From JAHEJA01 sp965657215 (GTDB taxonomy: Bacteria; Pseudomonadota; Alphaproteobacteria; Rhodobacterales; Rhodobacteraceae): DNA of 64,000 bases. The stretch lies in NCBI GenBank assembly GCA_965657215.1, contig CBFHNR010000003.1, forward strand, positions 123,136 through 187,135. Direction: 5' to 3'. Position 1 is the stretch's first letter; every line of letters starts with the position of its first letter. The translations under genes and the position numbers were made by a program. Positions 62,693 to 64,000 of the stretch are shown one piece after another. The notes below the pieces were generated by a model, which worked only from the letters and a program-made list of their open reading frames with translations, did no database searches and had not been told where the DNA came from.

Positions 62693-63781
62693 CTACCCAA
62701 CCTTAAAGCCCCAAAAGCACGTTTCATTGGCGAGAAGATAAGCACTTGCTGATCTGTAGTGCGCTTGCATGCTGATCTGATCACCCTCGTTCAAAGCCGC
62801 AAGTGTCACAGTGTTCAACCCTGTCATATTATTTAGGTGCCCTGATGATACTTCGCGTTGGGTTCCATTCAACACTGTGGATGAATTTTTTATAAGCCGC
62901 GTGCGTAATCGGGCTTTGGAAGAGTTTCGATATCGGTAAATGGCATTCAGTCCCAATTGATAAACACCCGTTTCAGGGGCCGTGAAGGTATTCGTCTCAG
63001 GATCGAAACAGAGTTGATCGTTGTAGTCTGTCTCGTTTATGCCAACAGTTGTCCAATTGCTTGTTCCAATCAATTGATTGTAATTCAAGCGTGCGCAAAA
63101 TCTGGGAAGCTTTGGGAACGTCACCGACCCTGTCTGATGGTTCACAATCATCGCGTCATGAAATGTCTCACCCGTTTGAGATGTCTTTAATGTGACATCA
63201 TTTGAGCCAAAGGAACCAAACAAGGCATGTGTTGTATAATTCGTTTGAAAGGCAATTGCACTTTCGTTTTCTGTGGCCACCTTGTTCATCACCTGTAAGA
63301 AATCACCACTCCCGCCCTGATCTTGGGGCGTGGCGGTCCATAACGCACTTTCTGTTTGCGCGGCAAACCTCTGAGTTTGATCGGCTTGGGTGCTGATGCC
63401 GAGGTGATCCACATCTGTTGGAGCTATGGTTGTCCACTGAGTTCCGTTAAAAATCAATAAGGCCTCTTCATCCTCGACATAACAGCACCAACCCGCTTTG
63501 GGGTGAAAATAGCGCCAAGTCGTGTCTTGGTAGAGGGCAAGGCTATGAGGCGCTGCCTCCCATCCCTCACCCCCCTCTGGAACAAGAAACCTAGCGCCTT
63601 CGTTGGGTGTGTCTGGAGGGGTGGTCTGGGTGCGGCTGATAGCGCTCATGTGGACCAAAACATCTAATGCATTGATGGCCTCATTATGCGTGAGATGTTT
63701 TTGTGCCTGAGAGGGCTGAATATAGGGGAGGTTAAGATGGTGTGAGGTTTCTGAAATGTGGCATCCAAAGCAATGTTTCAA
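62693..63781 (-). CDS. DUF2793 protein with C1q-like C-terminal domain, possible GTA head-spike protein
   Basis: 362 residues from TTG 63781; no ATG precedes the conserved N-terminus. DUF2793 occupies about 18-125 (LPYIQPSQAQKHLTHNEAI, ALYQDTTWRYFHPKAGW), the module found in phage and gene-transfer-agent structural proteins. The last 130 residues (FCARLNYNQLI, FTAPETGVYQLGLNAIYRY, LNEGDQISMQAHY, CFWGFKVG) have the pattern of a trimeric C1q/TNF-like jelly roll, a carbohydrate or receptor binder. No other phage genes are near, so it is an orphan. A perfect inverted repeat surrounds the start. Confidence 0.75.
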   Translation of the reverse strand: MKHCFGCHISETSHHLNLPYIQPSQAQKHLTHNEAINALDVLVHMSAISRTQTTPPDTPNEGARFLVPEGGEGWEAAPHSLALYQDTTWRYFHPKAGWCCYVEDEEALLIFNGTQWTTIAPTDVDHLGISTQADQTQRFAAQTESALWTATPQDQGGSGDFLQVMNKVATENESAIAFQTNYTTHALFGSFGSNDVTLKTSQTGETFHDAMIVNHQTGSVTFPKLPRFCARLNYNQLIGTSNWTTVGINETDYNDQLCFDPETNTFTAPETGVYQLGLNAIYRYRNSSKARLRTRLIKNSSTVLNGTQREVSSGHLNNMTGLNTVTLAALNEGDQISMQAHYRSASAYLLANETCFWGFKVG

Positions 63782-63793
63782 TCGCTTTGGATG
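63762..63793. promoter_or_regulatory. Perfect 10-bp inverted repeat enclosing the TTG start of the DUF2793 gene
   Basis: CATCCAAAGC and GCTTTGGATG around 12 bases. Either a terminator of the upstream UDP-glucose dehydrogenase gene or an RNA structure hiding the start; no T-run on the minus strand. Confidence 0.5.
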
Positions 63794-63833
63794 TTTGCTC
63801 TTATGGGTTCACATGGCCTAAACGCAACGCGCG

Positions 63834-64000
63834 TCAGGTCTCTGGCGCGGCTTCAAACCCCGGTCGCCCAATGCAGGTATATTTCACAAACCCTGCTTTT
63901 TTAGCGTCCTTGGCGGAATAGATGTTTCTTAAGTCTGCCATTTGAGGCGTATTCATTTTATTCGCCAGTTTCTTCAAATTAAGCGCGCGGAATTCATTCC
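63834..64000 (-). CDS. UDP-glucose 6-dehydrogenase, C-terminal end (cut by window edge)
   Basis: About 54 codons are open from the window end to TGA at 63834-63836 on the minus strand; the rest lies outside. The visible chain contains LKKLANKM, then MADLRNIYSAKDAKKAGF and CIGRP, which match the C-terminal end of Ugd/UDP-glucose dehydrogenases (DLRNIY motif). The enzyme makes UDP-glucuronate for capsule or exopolysaccharide. It is upstream of the DUF2793 gene on the same strand. Confidence 0.75.
   Translation of the reverse strand, partial: NEFRALNLKKLANKMNTPQMADLRNIYSAKDAKKAGFVKYTCIGRPGFEAAPET

Noticed and set aside
62693..63781. Prophage based on the DUF2793 gene
   Set aside because: No capsid, terminase, tail or integrase gene is beside it; the neighbours are housekeeping genes.
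1..64000. CRISPR arrays, insertion sequences, rRNA genes
   Set aside because: No regularly spaced repeats, transposase genes with inverted ends or rRNA sequences were seen on reading through the window.

Overview
The window looks like chromosomal DNA of a marine alphaproteobacterium of the order Rhodobacterales (Roseobacter-like), with fairly low G+C for that group. The evidence is the combination of a long Rhodobacteraceae-type FolB C-terminus, a CtaD-DUF2244 pair, MmcB, CarD, a SUV3-like helicase, soxEF, a GTA-type DUF2793 protein and a tRNA-His without the extra G-1. Genus cannot be settled by reading alone. Genes are dense, mostly short operons on both strands, with many hairpin terminators and no insertion sequence, CRISPR array, rRNA operon or intact prophage.

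Layout. 0-9.7 kb: folate and cell-wall precursors (folB end, folP, glmM), a DMT exporter, ilvC divergent from two overlapping Lrp/AsnC regulators, a class V aminotransferase, a UbiH-type monooxygenase, a HAD nucleotidase and a GntR regulator. 9.7-18.4 kb: a glycosyltransferase carrying an MshEN (c-di-GMP type) domain, carA, yqeY, DUF2244, ctaD, a cytochrome c, lipB, a membrane LytTR regulator and DUF2306. 18.4-22.1 kb: tRNA-Leu, a gene-poor stretch, an orphan secreted protein, and soxEF (flavocytochrome c sulfide dehydrogenase) with a small winged-helix protein. 22.3-27.7 kb: a 1573-residue secreted protein with eight PPC-like repeats, a leishmanolysin-like protease domain and RTX repeats, followed at once by a lipoprotein. 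27.8-33.3 kb: metF/metR with a perfect MetR box, csp, an ArsC-like protein, thrS and a hydrolase. 33.4-41.9 kb: a tandem pair of LysM plus solute-binding-fold proteins, pepF, a MarR regulator divergent from a SnoaL-like gene broken by one stop codon, lipid/ester hydrolases and an SCP2 protein. 41.9-46.2 kb: SUV3-like helicase, hslR, fdxA, carD. 46.2-54.1 kb: a one-piece GspL/GspC-like membrane protein, SIMPL protein, metY, a GT-A-like protein and a phytase-like esterase. 54.3-64 kb: tRNA-Tyr, rlmB, a lumazine synthase-like gene that has lost its catalytic residues, nusB, an FMN reductase, a probable 6S-like RNA, mmcB, tRNA-His, lepA, SRAP peptidase, tRNA-Gly, an orphan DUF2793/C1q-like spike protein and the end of a UDP-glucose dehydrogenase gene.

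How genes connect. metF, metR and metY serve methionine synthesis. ctaD, the c-type cytochromes and soxEF belong to respiration, with sulfide as a possible electron source. hslR, nusB, rlmB, lepA, thrS and the helicase serve RNA and translation. The candidates most worth a second look are the catalytically altered RibH-like protein in the ribH-nusB position, the PPC/leishmanolysin/RTX protein with its lipoprotein neighbour, the LysM/SBP tandem pair, the single-chain GspL-GspC-like protein, the DUF2793/C1q spike and the broken SnoaL gene.
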